Shown: positions 1 to 11,500 of the stretch, one piece after another
Layout: each line of letters starts with the position of its first letter
Numbering within the stretch: the stretch's first letter is position 1
Source of the DNA: a virus
Reading direction: 5' to 3' (one strand)
IMG/VR virus record: IMGVR_UViG_3300032245_001860
Coordinates: 248,001 to 312,000 of that record
Length of the DNA: 64,000 nucleotides
The notes under the pieces: model-generated
Told to the model about the DNA's origin: nothing
The model's input: only the letters and a program-made list of their open reading frames with translations
The model's database searches: none
Translations under genes and position numbers: made by a program

Positions 1-5
1 AAATA

Positions 6-236
6 ATGCCTACAGTAGCTTGCTTTTGTGAAAAATGCGGAAAGAGTTTTTATATGAAAGATGAAATGTATCATCCAATGTCTAAAAATCCTTTCCGCAT
101 GTCTAAAAAACAAAAAGAAATTCCTAACACTTGGGAGGATTGGATTTTGCATGTATCTTCAAATTGTGAAGAATGTAGATTGCCTTACACCCCTTCAAGT
201 TGTTATAAGGACTTAGATAGACTAAAAGGGGGCTAA
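6..236 (+). CDS. Small zinc-ribbon-like hypothetical protein
   Basis: This is a 76 aa protein with two CxxC pairs: CEKC near residues 8-11 and CEEC near 54-57. That spacing is typical of a four-cysteine structural zinc site. No catalytic motif is visible, so a DNA- or protein-binding role is only inferred. The ATG lies five bases from the window edge, so the upstream context is unseen and the start could in principle lie further left. It converges with the reverse-strand gene beginning at 517; the two stop regions overlap by four bases. I do not recognise the family. Confidence 0.6.
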   Translation: MPTVACFCEKCGKSFYMKDEMYHPMSKNPFRMSKKQKEIPNTWEDWILHVSSNCEECRLPYTPSSCYKDLDRLKGG

Positions 237-517
237 GACATATCTGGATGAGACAAATTTTCTTCAAAGCTATTTATAATGCTTCTAAGAGTTTCGGCAC
301 TTAAATTGCCTTTATCGTCAAATTTAATATTGTTGTGTTGTGCAAGATCAAATAAAATTCCACCAATAAATTCATTCATTGCTTGATCTGCATTTATGGA
401 AGATTTTGATTCTTCTTTATCTTCAATGGGTATTTCTGATATAATATCATCAGCTTCATTTTCTAAGCCCATTTCTGCCAATTCTTGAGCTATTTTTATC
501 AAAGCATAAGTATTCAT
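233..517 (-). CDS. Hypothetical protein with N-terminal helical module
   Basis: This is a 94 aa acidic protein. Its first ~30 residues (ALIKIAQELAEMGLENEADD) form a predicted amphipathic helical hairpin. They resemble the N-termini of several other proteins in this window (genes at 53864, 54607, 56170 and 58585), in the pattern of a helix with IA or VA, then ELxxxG, then AD. The ATG follows the stop of the upstream gene (520-783) by two bases, with a weak GGGA ribosome site, so the two are co-transcribed. Function is unknown; the shared N-terminus suggests membership of the same virion or head protein set, which is inference. Confidence 0.6.
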   Translation of the reverse strand: MNTYALIKIAQELAEMGLENEADDIISEIPIEDKEESKSSINADQAMNEFIGGILFDLAQHNNIKFDDKGNLSAETLRSIINSFEENLSHPDMS

Positions 518-519
518 AT

Positions 520-783
520 TTATCCCGTTTTGAAAATCTCAGAAAACAATTTGTCAATATAATCTTTGGAAGCTGTTCTGTTATTCCCATTATGCTTGTT
601 ACAAAGATTTTTTCCAATAAAAGAGTTCATCCATGGTTGGTTTTGTGCGTGTTGTAAAATAAATATGGTACCACATTTATTACGGCAGAATAAACCACCA
701 CAAAGAGCACAAGTTGCGGGGTATAGCATAGGCTCTCCGCAAACTTCACACAGAGGAGGAGTTTTCTTTCTATTTCTTGGCAT
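520..783 (-). CDS. Cysteine-rich zinc-binding hypothetical protein
   Basis: The protein is 87 aa from the ATG at 783; an upstream TTG at 819 would give 99 aa. It has CEVCG, CALCG and later CRNKC and CNKH groups, which look like a treble-clef or double zinc-finger fold. The residues before the first zinc knuckle (MPRNRKKTPPL) are basic, as in small nucleic-acid-binding proteins. It lies just upstream of, and on the same transcript as, the gene at 233-517. Neither candidate start has a strong Shine-Dalgarno, so the start is uncertain. No specific function is recognised. Confidence 0.55.
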   Translation of the reverse strand: MPRNRKKTPPLCEVCGEPMLYPATCALCGGLFCRNKCGTIFILQHAQNQPWMNSFIGKNLCNKHNGNNRTASKDYIDKLFSEIFKTG

Positions 784-892
784 ATAGTTGTTAAGATTTG
801 GATTCACGTCATTTACCAACTTTTGATGATATAATCATTAGTTATTAATACATTAAAAATTTCAAGTAATTCCTGCTTGAAACGGAAAGGAT

Positions 893-1528
893 ATGCAAAT
901 GATTAATATTATAAGAATATTAATTGCTTTTATATGCATGCTGATAACAGTAAGTGCAGTAAAAGCTAAAGAAATTAATCAAAACGCTAAGGCATCCGTG
1001 TCAAATAGTGTAAAAAACAAACTTGATAAAAAAGAAAAAATCTTTAAATTTATCAAACTTGTTCAGCCAAAGTATTCAGCGTCTTATATTAAAAAAATTG
1101 TTGATGCAATATTCAAATATAGCGCAAAGTACAAAATTGACCCATATATCATTACAACAACTGCATATATTGAAAGTGAATTCAATATGAAAAGTGGTCC
1201 TTGTGATGGAATTATGCAAATATACAGACCAACATTAAGATGGTTAGATCCCAAGAAAGAATACAATGTCAATACTATTGATGGAAATATTGGACTTGGT
1301 ACTAAAGAACTTTCCAGGCATTACAATTTCAAGTATGTCAGAGGTCGTCAAATGGATCGTTCTTCAAATAATTTCAATGCTTTAAAATTAATGTGGGGCA
1401 AATATAATGGAGCTGGACCAGATAGTAGTTATGTAAAAAAATGTTTTAATGTCTTAAGAAGATTAGGTATTAAAAATGTTTCAGAAATAGAAATAATACT
1501 TCGAAGAAAACAACTTTGGTCTAAGTAA
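893..1528 (+). CDS. Exported lytic transglycosylase (SLT-like lysozyme fold)
   Basis: This is a 211 aa protein with a signal-peptide-like N-terminus: a hydrophobic stretch at about residues 4-22 followed by VKAKE. The middle carries the hallmark of soluble lytic transglycosylases, an ES.F.....G...GIMQI segment around residues 92-110, where the Glu is the catalytic acid. These enzymes cleave the MurNAc-GlcNAc bond of peptidoglycan. In phages they act at DNA entry (virion-bound) or at lysis; the signal peptide favours action in the periplasm. The start is supported by GGAAAGGA just upstream of the ATG. A hairpin terminator follows directly. A separate GH108 endolysin is encoded at 50506. Confidence 0.75.
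   Translation: MQMINIIRILIAFICMLITVSAVKAKEINQNAKASVSNSVKNKLDKKEKIFKFIKLVQPKYSASYIKKIVDAIFKYSAKYKIDPYIITTTAYIESEFNMKSGPCDGIMQIYRPTLRWLDPKKEYNVNTIDGNIGLGTKELSRHYNFKYVRGRQMDRSSNNFNALKLMWGKYNGAGPDSSYVKKCFNVLRRLGIKNVSEIEIILRRKQLWSK
1499..1517. repeat. Direct repeat copy 1 (CTTCGAAGAAAACA)
   Basis: The 14 bases CTTCGAAGAAAACA, followed by A-CTTT, recur at 2216 with one base deleted. Together the two copies bracket the terminator and the gene at 1579-2181. This copy lies in the last codons of the transglycosylase gene. Confidence 0.5.
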
Positions 1529-1531
1529 AAA

Positions 1532-1559
1532 AAAGAGGAGAGCAAATGCTCTCCTCTTT
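1532..1559. terminator. Bidirectional intrinsic terminator
   Basis: A perfect 12-bp stem (AAAGAGGAGAGC at 1532-1543 with GCTCTCCTCTTT at 1548-1559) has a four-base AAAT loop. It is flanked by an A tract on the left and a short T run on the right. It sits between two converging genes, ending at 1528 (+) and 1579 (-), and can stop transcripts in both directions. Confidence 0.85.
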
Positions 1560-1578
1560 CGAATTGTAAACAGAAAAA

Positions 1579-2181
1579 CTATGCACCACCAGCTGTTTGG
1601 GTGTATCTGTTTTGTGAAGATGGGTATCTTGAAATTGCAGTAGTAGCACCACCAGCATAACCGTATGATCCTGGGGTATTTACAATATTTAAGTCACCGA
1701 GCATTCTATTCATTTCATAAGTAACTTTTTGGCACTTGCTTGATAAGTTAGCATATGTGAGCTTTAAGTATGATGAAGCTACAGCCTTTTCAGTTGCTGT
1801 CATACCAGAAACTGCAGTATTGTAGTTTGTAATGGTTGTTGACAAGTTTGACAATATTGTAGCGAAATCACCAAATGAATCAGTGTAGTATGATGAAGCA
1901 ATAACTCCAAGAGGCGCAGTACCAGCTCTTAAGTCAGTCGGGTACTTTGCTGCTGAGTTGAATGTTACAGTTGTGATGTCATTTGCATCAAGAGCTTGGA
2001 AATATTGTTGTCCTGTTGAGATACCAAGACCAACAACTTGGTTCTTAAACTCTTGATAAGAAACTGTATTACTAAAATAGTAAGATCCTGGATCGTTTGT
2101 TGTGGCAACGCCAGATCTTGCAGCGGCTGTTACTACGCCTCCACTTAAGACTGGATACAAACTTGATGGATAGGTTGGCAT
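1579..2181 (-). CDS. Hypothetical protein, probably structural
   Basis: This is a 200 aa protein rich in Ser, Thr, Ala, Gly and Tyr, with few charged residues, a composition usual for phage virion proteins. The middle (about residues 100-165) looks helical; the C-terminus is Gly/Tyr/Ser-rich and ends TAGGA. The ATG has a good Shine-Dalgarno (AAGGAG, nine bases upstream). It is a single-gene unit on the minus strand: transcription starts in the 2182-2540 gap and ends at the bidirectional terminator. I do not recognise a family. A direct repeat lies at each end of the unit. Confidence 0.7.
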   Translation of the reverse strand: MPTYPSSLYPVLSGGVVTAAARSGVATTNDPGSYYFSNTVSYQEFKNQVVGLGISTGQQYFQALDANDITTVTFNSAAKYPTDLRAGTAPLGVIASSYYTDSFGDFATILSNLSTTITNYNTAVSGMTATEKAVASSYLKLTYANLSSKCQKVTYEMNRMLGDLNIVNTPGSYGYAGGATTAISRYPSSQNRYTQTAGGA

Positions 2182-2540
2182 TTTAAAAACTCCTTAAACC
2201 TTTTAAAAAATATTTCTTCGAAGAAAACACTTTAAAACTTTTTTTGTTTTCATATATCCTATTATTGCAATTCCTTTTTTATACCTGCAAAAAGCCCTAT
2301 ATTGGGTTTATTGCTATGTACAAAGTTATTGTAATAAAGTTTATATTTATGATTTTCTGTAAAAGGAAACATTGTCCTTTATATTCTTTCATGGATGTAA
2401 AAACTACTTCACGCACATAGGATAGAAAGAAAAAATAAGAACAACATAGAACAAATAATAAAGATTCTCTTTAATTCCACTTTTGAATTTTATCCTGAGC
2501 AATGTTTGTTTTATGTTTTTATTGGAAGTAAAAAAATAAG
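2182..2540. other. Intergenic region between divergent genes
   Basis: This 359-base AT-rich gap separates a minus-strand gene (starting at 2181) from the plus-strand fibre cassette (starting at 2541), so it should hold promoters for both. I see the AAGGAG ribosome site of the minus gene, a 14-bp palindrome TTTCTTCGAAGAAA at 2213-2226, and a weak six-bp hairpin near 2292-2310. No convincing consensus promoter or protein-coding signal is visible. Confidence 0.5.
2216..2233. repeat. Direct repeat copy 2, overlapping a palindrome
   Basis: This is the second copy of CTTCGAAGAAAACA (compare 1499-1517). Here its left part belongs to the perfect palindrome TTTCTTCGAAGAAA at 2213-2226, which could be a protein-binding site in the leader of the gene at 1579-2181. 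Confidence 0.45.
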
Positions 2541-5537
2541 ATGGCCGATTTTTACATAGTACCCCCCAGATTAACAGTTGGTACATTTGATAGAGCAAAT
2601 GTTGTCAATAGTATCAACTCCTTAAAAGGAGATTTGACATTTATTGCCGATGCTAATTCTGGCATTAGAGTTGTTATATCTGGGAATACTTTTAGATTTG
2701 CCATAACAGAAAATTACTACGTTAAAAAACAAGGTGATATATATCCTAAAAACTTAGTTTTTACTCCTGAAGCTGGTTACTACGGTCTCTCTGTTGGTTC
2801 TGGAGCCGCTGATCCTGGAACTGGTGCAACTGGTGGTTTGTTTTTCAATACCACATCAAGTTTGCTGAAAGTTTATAATGGCTCTTCGTGGGGAGAAATT
2901 ACTGGTTCAGGCATTACTCAAGGTGCAGCTGACTTAAGATATCTTAAATTAGATGGCACTAATACCCCAACTGCGAATATTTCGATGGGGTCTGCATTAC
3001 TCAGGCTTGCAAACCTTACTACTCAAGCTCTTCCTGGTACAACTGGTCAGATGTTTTTCAATACATCTACAGGAAGAATTAATGTTTATAATGGCACCTA
3101 CTGGGATGATGTTGGTTTAGGTGTTACAAGCATTCAAATTGGTTTTGGTTTAACTTCTACTCAAAATCCAATCGTTCAATCTGGTACTGTTTCTGTTGAC
3201 CTTACTGCAAACTATACATGGACAGGAACTCATAATTTTACAAGTCCAGTTACATTTTCTGCAGCTGGTCAGTCATTCAATATATCTAAGTTATTTATAT
3301 CTGGACAATCTGCTGGCGACTTAATTTATTTCAATGGCACAAACTGGACAAGGTTTGGTATTGGTTCAACAAGTCAAGCTTTAGTAGTTGATTCTTCAGG
3401 GTCTGGAATCACATGGGGAGCTGCCTTAAGTACTTCCGCTGGTTTAGGACTATCTACATTAAATGGTATTGGAACAACAGAACAATTCTTTGCTGTTGGA
3501 ACAAGTGGCTCTTTATTCAATATATCTTCTTTTGGATCCACACATACTTTCAACATTCCAATTGCCGGTACAGGAGCTACAGGTTTAGTTTCAACTGGCG
3601 TACAGACATTCACTGGCGCTAAAACTTTTGATACTACCTTAACTGTTAGTGCATTTACTGGTTCTGCATCAACTACTACTGGCGCATTAATTGTAAATGG
3701 TGGAGTTGGTATAGGCGGAAGTATATTTACATCCAGTTCCTATGCAAGCTCTATTTCTGGTGTTGTTCTTAGCAATGGAGTTATAACATCTGGTTCATGG
3801 GCTGGCTCAACAATAACAGGTAGATATGGTGGTACTGGTTACACATCTTACACCAAAGGTGATTTGCTTGTTGGAGCTGGTGGAACATTTGTCAAACTTC
3901 CAGTAGGTTCTGATTCATATGTTTTAGTTTCAAGTTCTTCAACAGATGCTGGAGTAGCTTGGACAACACCTACAAGCATAGGAAGCACAACTATTGGTAC
4001 TCCGACAGATGGTCTGTACACTGATGGATTCTTTACTTCTTGGACAAATTCTACCACAATTGCTAATGCTTTAGATGACATAAATGAATTACTTTCTCAA
4101 ATAGCTCCTGCAAGACCAGGATATTTGACAAGTACAAGTTTGACAGCAACTTCTGTACCAACTTATTACACTGTTGGAATTTCTGCTGGATTAGGCACTG
4201 AATGGTATCAGGCTGGATATGGCACAGGTTCCAGCATCACAAGATATTATTTGTCAGGTGCTCATACATTATCTACAGCAAATACATCAACAGCATTCTC
4301 TGCTGGAACTTTGACAACTTCAACATATGGAACTATCTATTTCAATAGATATAATTATTTGACTCCTGGCGGTGGCGGGGTAGGCACAATTGACTTGACT
4401 ACCAATTATGCTATCAACTACACTAATAACAACCTTAGATTGACAGCTTTAGGTGCATATAATACAATTTGGACCAAAGCTAATGCACAAATAAATGCCT
4501 ACACTCAGCCAAACTCGGGTTATGAGGGTGTTTATATTGCTCATACAGAAAATAGTCAATTTACAAATACATATGAAATGTGGAAAGATTCATGGTCATC
4601 TTCGAATCCAAGTCCATCTTTCTCTCAATCTGCCACAGCTTCTACATATTCACAAACTTTAAGATTTCTTTCTGGTATTGGTTACTATACTACTGGAACT
4701 GGTTTTAGTGTTTATTTTAAGGGAGCAGCTGGAATATTTAGCAGTTGTTATAATACCACTCAAGTTTATGCAATTTCTGCAACAGGTTTAGTTACAGCTA
4801 CTGGCACAACTTCAAACCCACATTATGCAGGAGAACTTGATAAATCAGGCAATAATCACGTTAGAGTTACATTAAACTCTGCAAGTGCATCTTCATTCAA
4901 CAAATATATTACAGCAACAATATACAAAGCGCATGGCACAACTGCTGCATCAAATGCAATTATAGGTAGAGCAATTAATACATATACTACAACTTCCACT
5001 GACACATTTGAAGGATTCCAAGACGAAGCAAGAAGACTTGTAATTGGCACAGGTATCGCATTTACATCAAATATTGATATGGCAAACGGGAATTTGCAGG
5101 TCAGATCTGGAACATTAAGTTATCCTCTTGCTGCAGATTATGATACTGAATATGGTGGAACACACACATTTACAGGTGATCAAGAATACCAAAGATATTT
5201 TTACAAAACATCTGCAAGTACTGGACAGCTTTCTTTAGGTGGTTTTACGGCTTCTAATATTTCAGCGTATGGCACAGGAAGTGTGAATTTACTTCTTTAT
5301 TTAGAAAGCGACAACAAATATTTTGATTTAGGAGTTTTGCAAGGATCTAATGCAAATGACGGTTCTTCAAGAGCTCAAGCTATTTCTGCAAAGGTAGCGA
5401 CATCAGGAAGTGGTGTCTCATGGTCCTTTGGAGTTTATAGCACTGGTGTAAGTGGAGCTGGAAATTCTGGCAGATATCGTGCAATTGTTATTTATAAAAA
5501 TAACACCTATTCAATGACAAGTATAACGAGTTCATAA
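2541..5537 (+). CDS. Tail fibre / adhesin protein, 998 aa
   Basis: This is the first gene of the adhesin cassette. The N-terminal ~120 residues are unique and likely attach to the virion. Residues ~95-200 contain two GxxFFNTxxxxxxVYNGxxW units. Residues ~300-470 hold the repeat types used throughout the cassette: SGSLFNISSxGSTHTFNIPIAG, TGALIVNGGVGIGGSI, and the YGGTGYTSYTKGDLLVGAGG unit. The C-terminal ~500 residues do not resemble the other genes and are rich in Tyr, Thr and Ser, as in receptor-binding tips. Extended beta fibre is expected. It is followed after one base by the next fibre gene. The assignment rests on composition and repeat style known from T4-like cyanophage fibres. Confidence 0.75.
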   Translation: MADFYIVPPRLTVGTFDRANVVNSINSLKGDLTFIADANSGIRVVISGNTFRFAITENYYVKKQGDIYPKNLVFTPEAGYYGLSVGSGAADPGTGATGGLFFNTTSSLLKVYNGSSWGEITGSGITQGAADLRYLKLDGTNTPTANISMGSALLRLANLTTQALPGTTGQMFFNTSTGRINVYNGTYWDDVGLGVTSIQIGFGLTSTQNPIVQSGTVSVDLTANYTWTGTHNFTSPVTFSAAGQSFNISKLFISGQSAGDLIYFNGTNWTRFGIGSTSQALVVDSSGSGITWGAALSTSAGLGLSTLNGIGTTEQFFAVGTSGSLFNISSFGSTHTFNIPIAGTGATGLVSTGVQTFTGAKTFDTTLTVSAFTGSASTTTGALIVNGGVGIGGSIFTSSSYASSISGVVLSNGVITSGSWAGSTITGRYGGTGYTSYTKGDLLVGAGGTFVKLPVGSDSYVLVSSSSTDAGVAWTTPTSIGSTTIGTPTDGLYTDGFFTSWTNSTTIANALDDINELLSQIAPARPGYLTSTSLTATSVPTYYTVGISAGLGTEWYQAGYGTGSSITRYYLSGAHTLSTANTSTAFSAGTLTTSTYGTIYFNRYNYLTPGGGGVGTIDLTTNYAINYTNNNLRLTALGAYNTIWTKANAQINAYTQPNSGYEGVYIAHTENSQFTNTYEMWKDSWSSSNPSPSFSQSATASTYSQTLRFLSGIGYYTTGTGFSVYFKGAAGIFSSCYNTTQVYAISATGLVTATGTTSNPHYAGELDKSGNNHVRVTLNSASASSFNKYITATIYKAHGTTAASNAIIGRAINTYTTTSTDTFEGFQDEARRLVIGTGIAFTSNIDMANGNLQVRSGTLSYPLAADYDTEYGGTHTFTGDQEYQRYFYKTSASTGQLSLGGFTASNISAYGTGSVNLLLYLESDNKYFDLGVLQGSNANDGSSRAQAISAKVATSGSGVSWSFGVYSTGVSGAGNSGRYRAIVIYKNNTYSMTSITSS

Positions 5538-5538
5538 T

Positions 5539-8500
5539 ATGTCCTGGTCACAACAAGATTTAAGTTTCAAAAAGCTATCTAATAAAAGAGTAACCACAAG
5601 CACTGGCAAAGGTTTACCTGAAGAAAAAGGTGCGTCTACTCTTGAACTATATTTACCAGATATAAAAACAGAATTAATACCAGGAACAGGCAACACAGCT
5701 ACTGGTTTGAATGGTGTTTTGTATTATTATGGTCCGACTGCTGCATTTGGGCAAACATTAGTAGTTGATACATCTGTACCTGGAAACTTAACTTGGTTTG
5801 CTTCATCTGGTTATGGAAATACCACTACAGCAAATGATGGTTCTGCTGGATCTGAATCACAAAGATTATTTAATTGGGTTTCAGATAAATATGATGCTTT
5901 TGGCACTGTATCTGGCGCTGGTTATGAAATTAAGCTTTATGATGCTTCTAATAACTTAATTACAAAATCAGATGCTTCTAACTGGTTATTTGACTATCAA
6001 ACTGGCATTCTTATGTTCAATAATGCCACTTTATCAAATGGCAATCCAGTTTCTACATCAGGACCATATAAGATTGTCGGATGGAGATATGTTGGTCAAA
6101 AAGGCATAATTCCAGCGTATTATGGTGGTTCTGGATATACAACATACACAAAGGGTGACCTTTTAGTTGGTGCTGGTGGAACATTTATTAAATTAAATGT
6201 TGGTTCTGATAATTATGTTCTTTCAGCTGACTCAACCACAGCATCTGGTTTGAAATGGGTTGTTAACTCTGGATCTGGTTCTGGCATTTCTGTTCTCAAT
6301 GGACTTTCTGCAACTACCCAATTTTTTGCAGTAGGTACAAGTGGAAGTTTATTTAATATATCTTCATCTGGATCTACTCATACATTCAATATTCCAATTG
6401 CTGGATCAGGTGCAACAGGTTTAGTTTCGACAGGTTCTCAGACTTTTGCTGGTCAAAAAACATTTACTTCTCCAATTTTAGGAGATCTTTCTGGTACTGC
6501 AACGACTGCTGGATTTGCCACAACAGCTGCTACAGCTCAAGGAGTTTTATCATCAATCACTGGACAGGCTGTAGATTTAAGTATTGGTCTTATAAGTGGT
6601 ACAGCGTTATCATACAGTAGTAACCTTTATTATAATCCAGCATCAGGTAGATTGGCAGCTGTAAGTTATACTGGTTCATGGGCCGGTAGTACAATCACAG
6701 GATTTTATGGTGGTACAGGATACACAACATACACCAAGGGTGATATTTTAGTTGGCGCAGGTGGAACATTTATTAAGTTAGGTGTTGGAACTGATACCTA
6801 TGTTTTAACAGCATCATCTTCATCTGCAACAGGTTTGACTTGGTCTCCTACTGCTGCTACTGGTATTACAACTCTTAATTCTCTTACAGCAACTCAACAA
6901 TATTTCTCAACAGGCACATCTGGATCCACATTTAATATTTCATCTTCTGGATCTACACATACATTTAATATACCGATAGCTGGTACTGGTACTACTGGAT
7001 TAGTTTCTACTCTTGCTCAAACATTTGCAGGAGCCAAAACATTTACAGGCGATGTAGTTATAACATCATCGACAGCTTCAACCTACATGGCAAATGGAGC
7101 TTTGACTGTAAATGGTGGAGTTGGAATATCTGGCCAGCTTTCATTCAATCAAGCTGCCATGGGATATACAGGGATTGCAACAAACCCTGTAATGGCATTT
7201 ATAGGAAGCACCAATACAGCTCCTATAACAATGACTGTTCTTTCTGATGGATCTCTTCTCTGGGAAGGCAGCTCAGGAAAACTATTTGGAATCAATAACA
7301 ATCTTTCATCAGGTTGGATTTTCAATGTTGGAGATATTTCAGGTCTTCCAATACTTAGAGCAAATGCAGATGGCACTATTGCTATGGCTGAGTTTGCTGC
7401 AAATGTTGGCATTGGTCTTTCAAATCCATCATACAAACTTCATGTTGTAGGTGATACTAATCTTTCATCTGGTTATGTTTACAGAATTAATGGTACTTCG
7501 GTTTTATCATCTACACAAGTTTTAGGACTCACTGTAAACTCTGGAAATATTACATCAGGAGCTTGGTCAGGAACAGCAATATCAGTTCCTTATGGTGGCA
7601 CTGGTCTTACATCTTACACAGTTGGTGATATTCTTTATGCTTCTGGTTCAGCAACTATTGGTAGATTAGCTGCTGGAACTGCTGGATCTATTCTTATTTC
7701 TGCTGGAGCTGGAGCAACTCCATATTATAGCAGTCCAGCATTATTTGTATCGGGAAATGCCACAACAGCTGCAAACATAAATATAGTTGCAACAACCACT
7801 GGAACTCTTTATCCTTTATTTTCAAATGTCTCTACAACTGCTTCTGGAGTTGGAGTATCTGTTGACTCAGCAATATCTTATAATGCTGCTACAGATACAT
7901 TATCTGCTGGTAAATTTAGTGGTTTAGCATCTGGTACAGCAGCAACATTTACTAATATTTATGGAACATTAACTGGTGTTGCTACAACAGCAACTAACGT
8001 AAACACTGTTTCTGCAACAGGTACAAATGCTTCACATTACTTGTTATTCTCACCAGTAAATGGCGGTTCAGGTGTAGCTTTATCAAGTGGAGCTGGCATC
8101 ACATTCAATCCATCTATTGGTCAATTAGGTTTAGGTAATGGATCAGCTATCATAAATGGTTTGTTGTTGGGCACAAGTTCTAATACCATAACAACAACTT
8201 CAGGAAATCTTACACTTAATGCTGGTGGTGGTACTGTTCTTGTCGCTGGAAATCTAAATGTCCAAGGTACAGCAACTTATATTGATTCTACTACTCAAAC
8301 AATTACAGACCCAGTTGTAGTTCTTGGCTCTGGAGCAGGCGGAACACATACAAATGTAACTGACACACAAGATAGAGGAATTGAATACAGAAGATTCTCA
8401 GGTTCTGCTATCACTGGTTTCTTTGGTCTATCAAATGCTTCAGGTAGATTTACTTTCATACCAAATGCAAATGTAACAGCTAACAATACATACACTGGCT

Positions 8501-11500
8501 CTATTGGTGTCATTGAAGCTAATATAACTGGCTCTGCAATAACAGCCACTAATTTTTATGGAACATTTGTTGGAAATTCTGCAAGTGCTACGACTGCTGG
8601 ACTTGCTACCACTGCTCAAAACCTCAACATTACAACTACAGCAACAGGAACACTTTACCCATTATTTACAAGTGTTTCTACTACAGCTTCTGGTGTTGCT
8701 GTTTCTGTTGACGGTACAGATATTTCTTACGATGCTGCTACAAATACTCTTACAGCTGGAAAGTTTAGTGGTTTAGCATCTGGTAGTGCTGCAACATTTA
8801 CAAATTTCTATGGAACGCTTACTGGAAATGTCACTGGTACATCAACAACTTCACAAAATGTAAATATAGTTTCTGCAACTACTGGAACATTCTACCCATT
8901 ATTTAGTAATATTTCCACTACTGCATCTGGTGTGGCTATTTCTGTTGACAGTGGATTATCATGGAATTCTGCAACAGACACATTGACTGCTGGTACATTC
9001 TCAGGAAATCTTTCAGCCACAGCAGCTACAGCAACAAATTTCTATGGTACTTTTGTTGGTTCTGCTACAACTTCAACAAGTTTGAATGTTGTTTTAGCTG
9101 GTACAAACGCAAGTCATCCTATATTATTCACTCCTACAGCTGGATCTGCATCGGGAGTAGCTGTTTCAACAGAATCTTCATTTGTTTACAACCCTTCTAC
9201 TGATATTCTTTCGGTATCTGGTTTAGCTGTTACATCAACAACCGCCTCTACAAACTCTTCAACTGGCGCTTTGATTGTTACTGGCGGAGTTGGTATTGGT
9301 CAATCAGTAAATATTAGTGGACGAGTTGGAATAGGCACCAATTTACTAAATGCCGCATTAAACATTCAAGTTCCATCTACTACTACATCTGGCATCATTT
9401 TGAGAGGAAATGGTTCTCAAACATCTGATGCTATTACTTATTACAGCTCTACTGGTAGCACCCAATTCGCTGTAGATGCAAATGGACGTGTCAGACTTAC
9501 TGGCATGGATGGTATCTGGAACAATAAAGTCCAGCAAAATATATTTGATGTTTCTGATGGAAGAGTAAACTGGAATCTTACTACTTGGCAATATTCATCT
9601 ATTTTTTGGGTTACGGCAAATGCAAGTATTACACAAGCATCTGGCCAACTACAATTTACCAATAGTGGCACAACATCTGTAACAGGTGTTGGTGTTGTTG
9701 CAACTGGCTGGGATACTGGTGGAGCGAACAGAGTATTTGGAATTGTTTCTCCTTCAGGTAGTGAAAGAACATATTTTAAAGGTTATGGAAACCTTGTAAT
9801 TAATCCTAATAATCCAAACGCATTGCATACTGGTTGGAATACCATGGATTTAATTACCTTGGATATTTCTGGTACGGCAAATACCTACGTAGGAAATATC
9901 ATTTTAGGTAAAGTTGAAGGCACAGAGAGATTTTCAGTTGGTCCATTCGGTAACACAAAGATTACAGTTGGTTCTGCCACCACTGCAACAGGTTTATTAG
10001 TAAAAGCAGTAGCATCACAATCTGGCAATATAATAGAAACTCAAGCTTCCACAGGTGTAACAAACTTCTATGTTTCACCAACAGGAGGCGGCTCATTCTC
10101 TGATAATCTTGAAATAAGATCAGCTAAAGAAGTTAGATTTAACAACTCTGGAAATACATTCTACACAGGTTTTAAAGCTGGATCAAATGCATCTAACACC
10201 ACTTACACTTTACCTATTGCATTCCCAGGATCAGGCACATCAGTATTGCAATCTGATTCTTCTGGTGCTTTATCTTGGGTAGGTGTAGTTGGAAGTGCAT
10301 CTACAGCGCAAAACATAAATATAGTTGCAGCAAATACAAACTCTGCTCATCAATTAGTATTTACTCCAGCAAGTGGTTCAGGTTCAGGTGTTGCAGTTTC
10401 TTCAAGAACAACATTAAACTTCAATCCTTCTACTGATATTCTTTCAGTTTCTGGTTTAGCAGTCACAGCATCCACAGCTTCAACTAACTCTTCTACTGGC
10501 GCTCTGATAGTAACTGGCGGAGTTGGTATTGGCGGAACAATTTACACTGCTACTGATCTTAATGTAGGAAATTCAACTACTGGAAGATTGTATTTTAGCC
10601 AAGCAACATTAGGATCTGCTGGAACTACTGTCATTCCTTCGATGGCGTTTATTGGAACAACAAACTCTCCAATAACTTTATCTGTTCTTACTGATAACTC
10701 ACTTTCATTTGATGGTAGTTCAGGTCAGTTATTTTCTATAAATAACAACCTTTCTACAGGTTGGATATTTGCTGTAAACGATATATCTGGTTTACCATTA
10801 ATCAGAGCAAACGCCGATGGTACTGTTGCCATGGGAGAGTTTGCTGGAAATATTGGTATTGGAATTTCAAATCCATCATACAAGTTACATGTTGTTGGAG
10901 ATACAAATCTTTCTTCTGGATATGTATACAGAATTAATGGTACTTCAGTTTTATCTGCAACTTCATTAGGTACTGGGGTCACTAATTCTTCACTTACTGC
11001 TGTTGGGACAATTACTACTGGTACATGGGCAGGAAGTACAATTACTGGCCTTTATGGCGGTACTGGATACACTAACTATACTGCTGGTGATATTCTTGTT
11101 GGAGCTGGCGGAACCTTCATCAAATTAAATGCTGGCTCTTCCAACTATGTATTGACATCAAATGGATCTGGCACAATACCATCTTGGCAAGCAGTTCCTC
11201 CGTCTGCTGCATCTTCTGTTGCAGTATCACCTACCACAACCAATTCTTCTTTCTCTATTACAGTAGTTAATAGTGCAAGTGGCTCAGGTTTAGGTCTCTC
11301 TACAATTGCATCTTTTGTAATCAATCCATCCACTGGCATACTTTCAGTTTCTGGTTTAGCAGTCACATCATCTACTTCATCTACAAGTTATTCTACTGGT
11401 GCCTTAATTGTCACAGGTGGTGTAGGAATAGGAGGAAGTTTATACACTTCTTCTTCATTCGCAGATTCTATATCAGGTGTAGTCCTAAATAATGGTGTAA

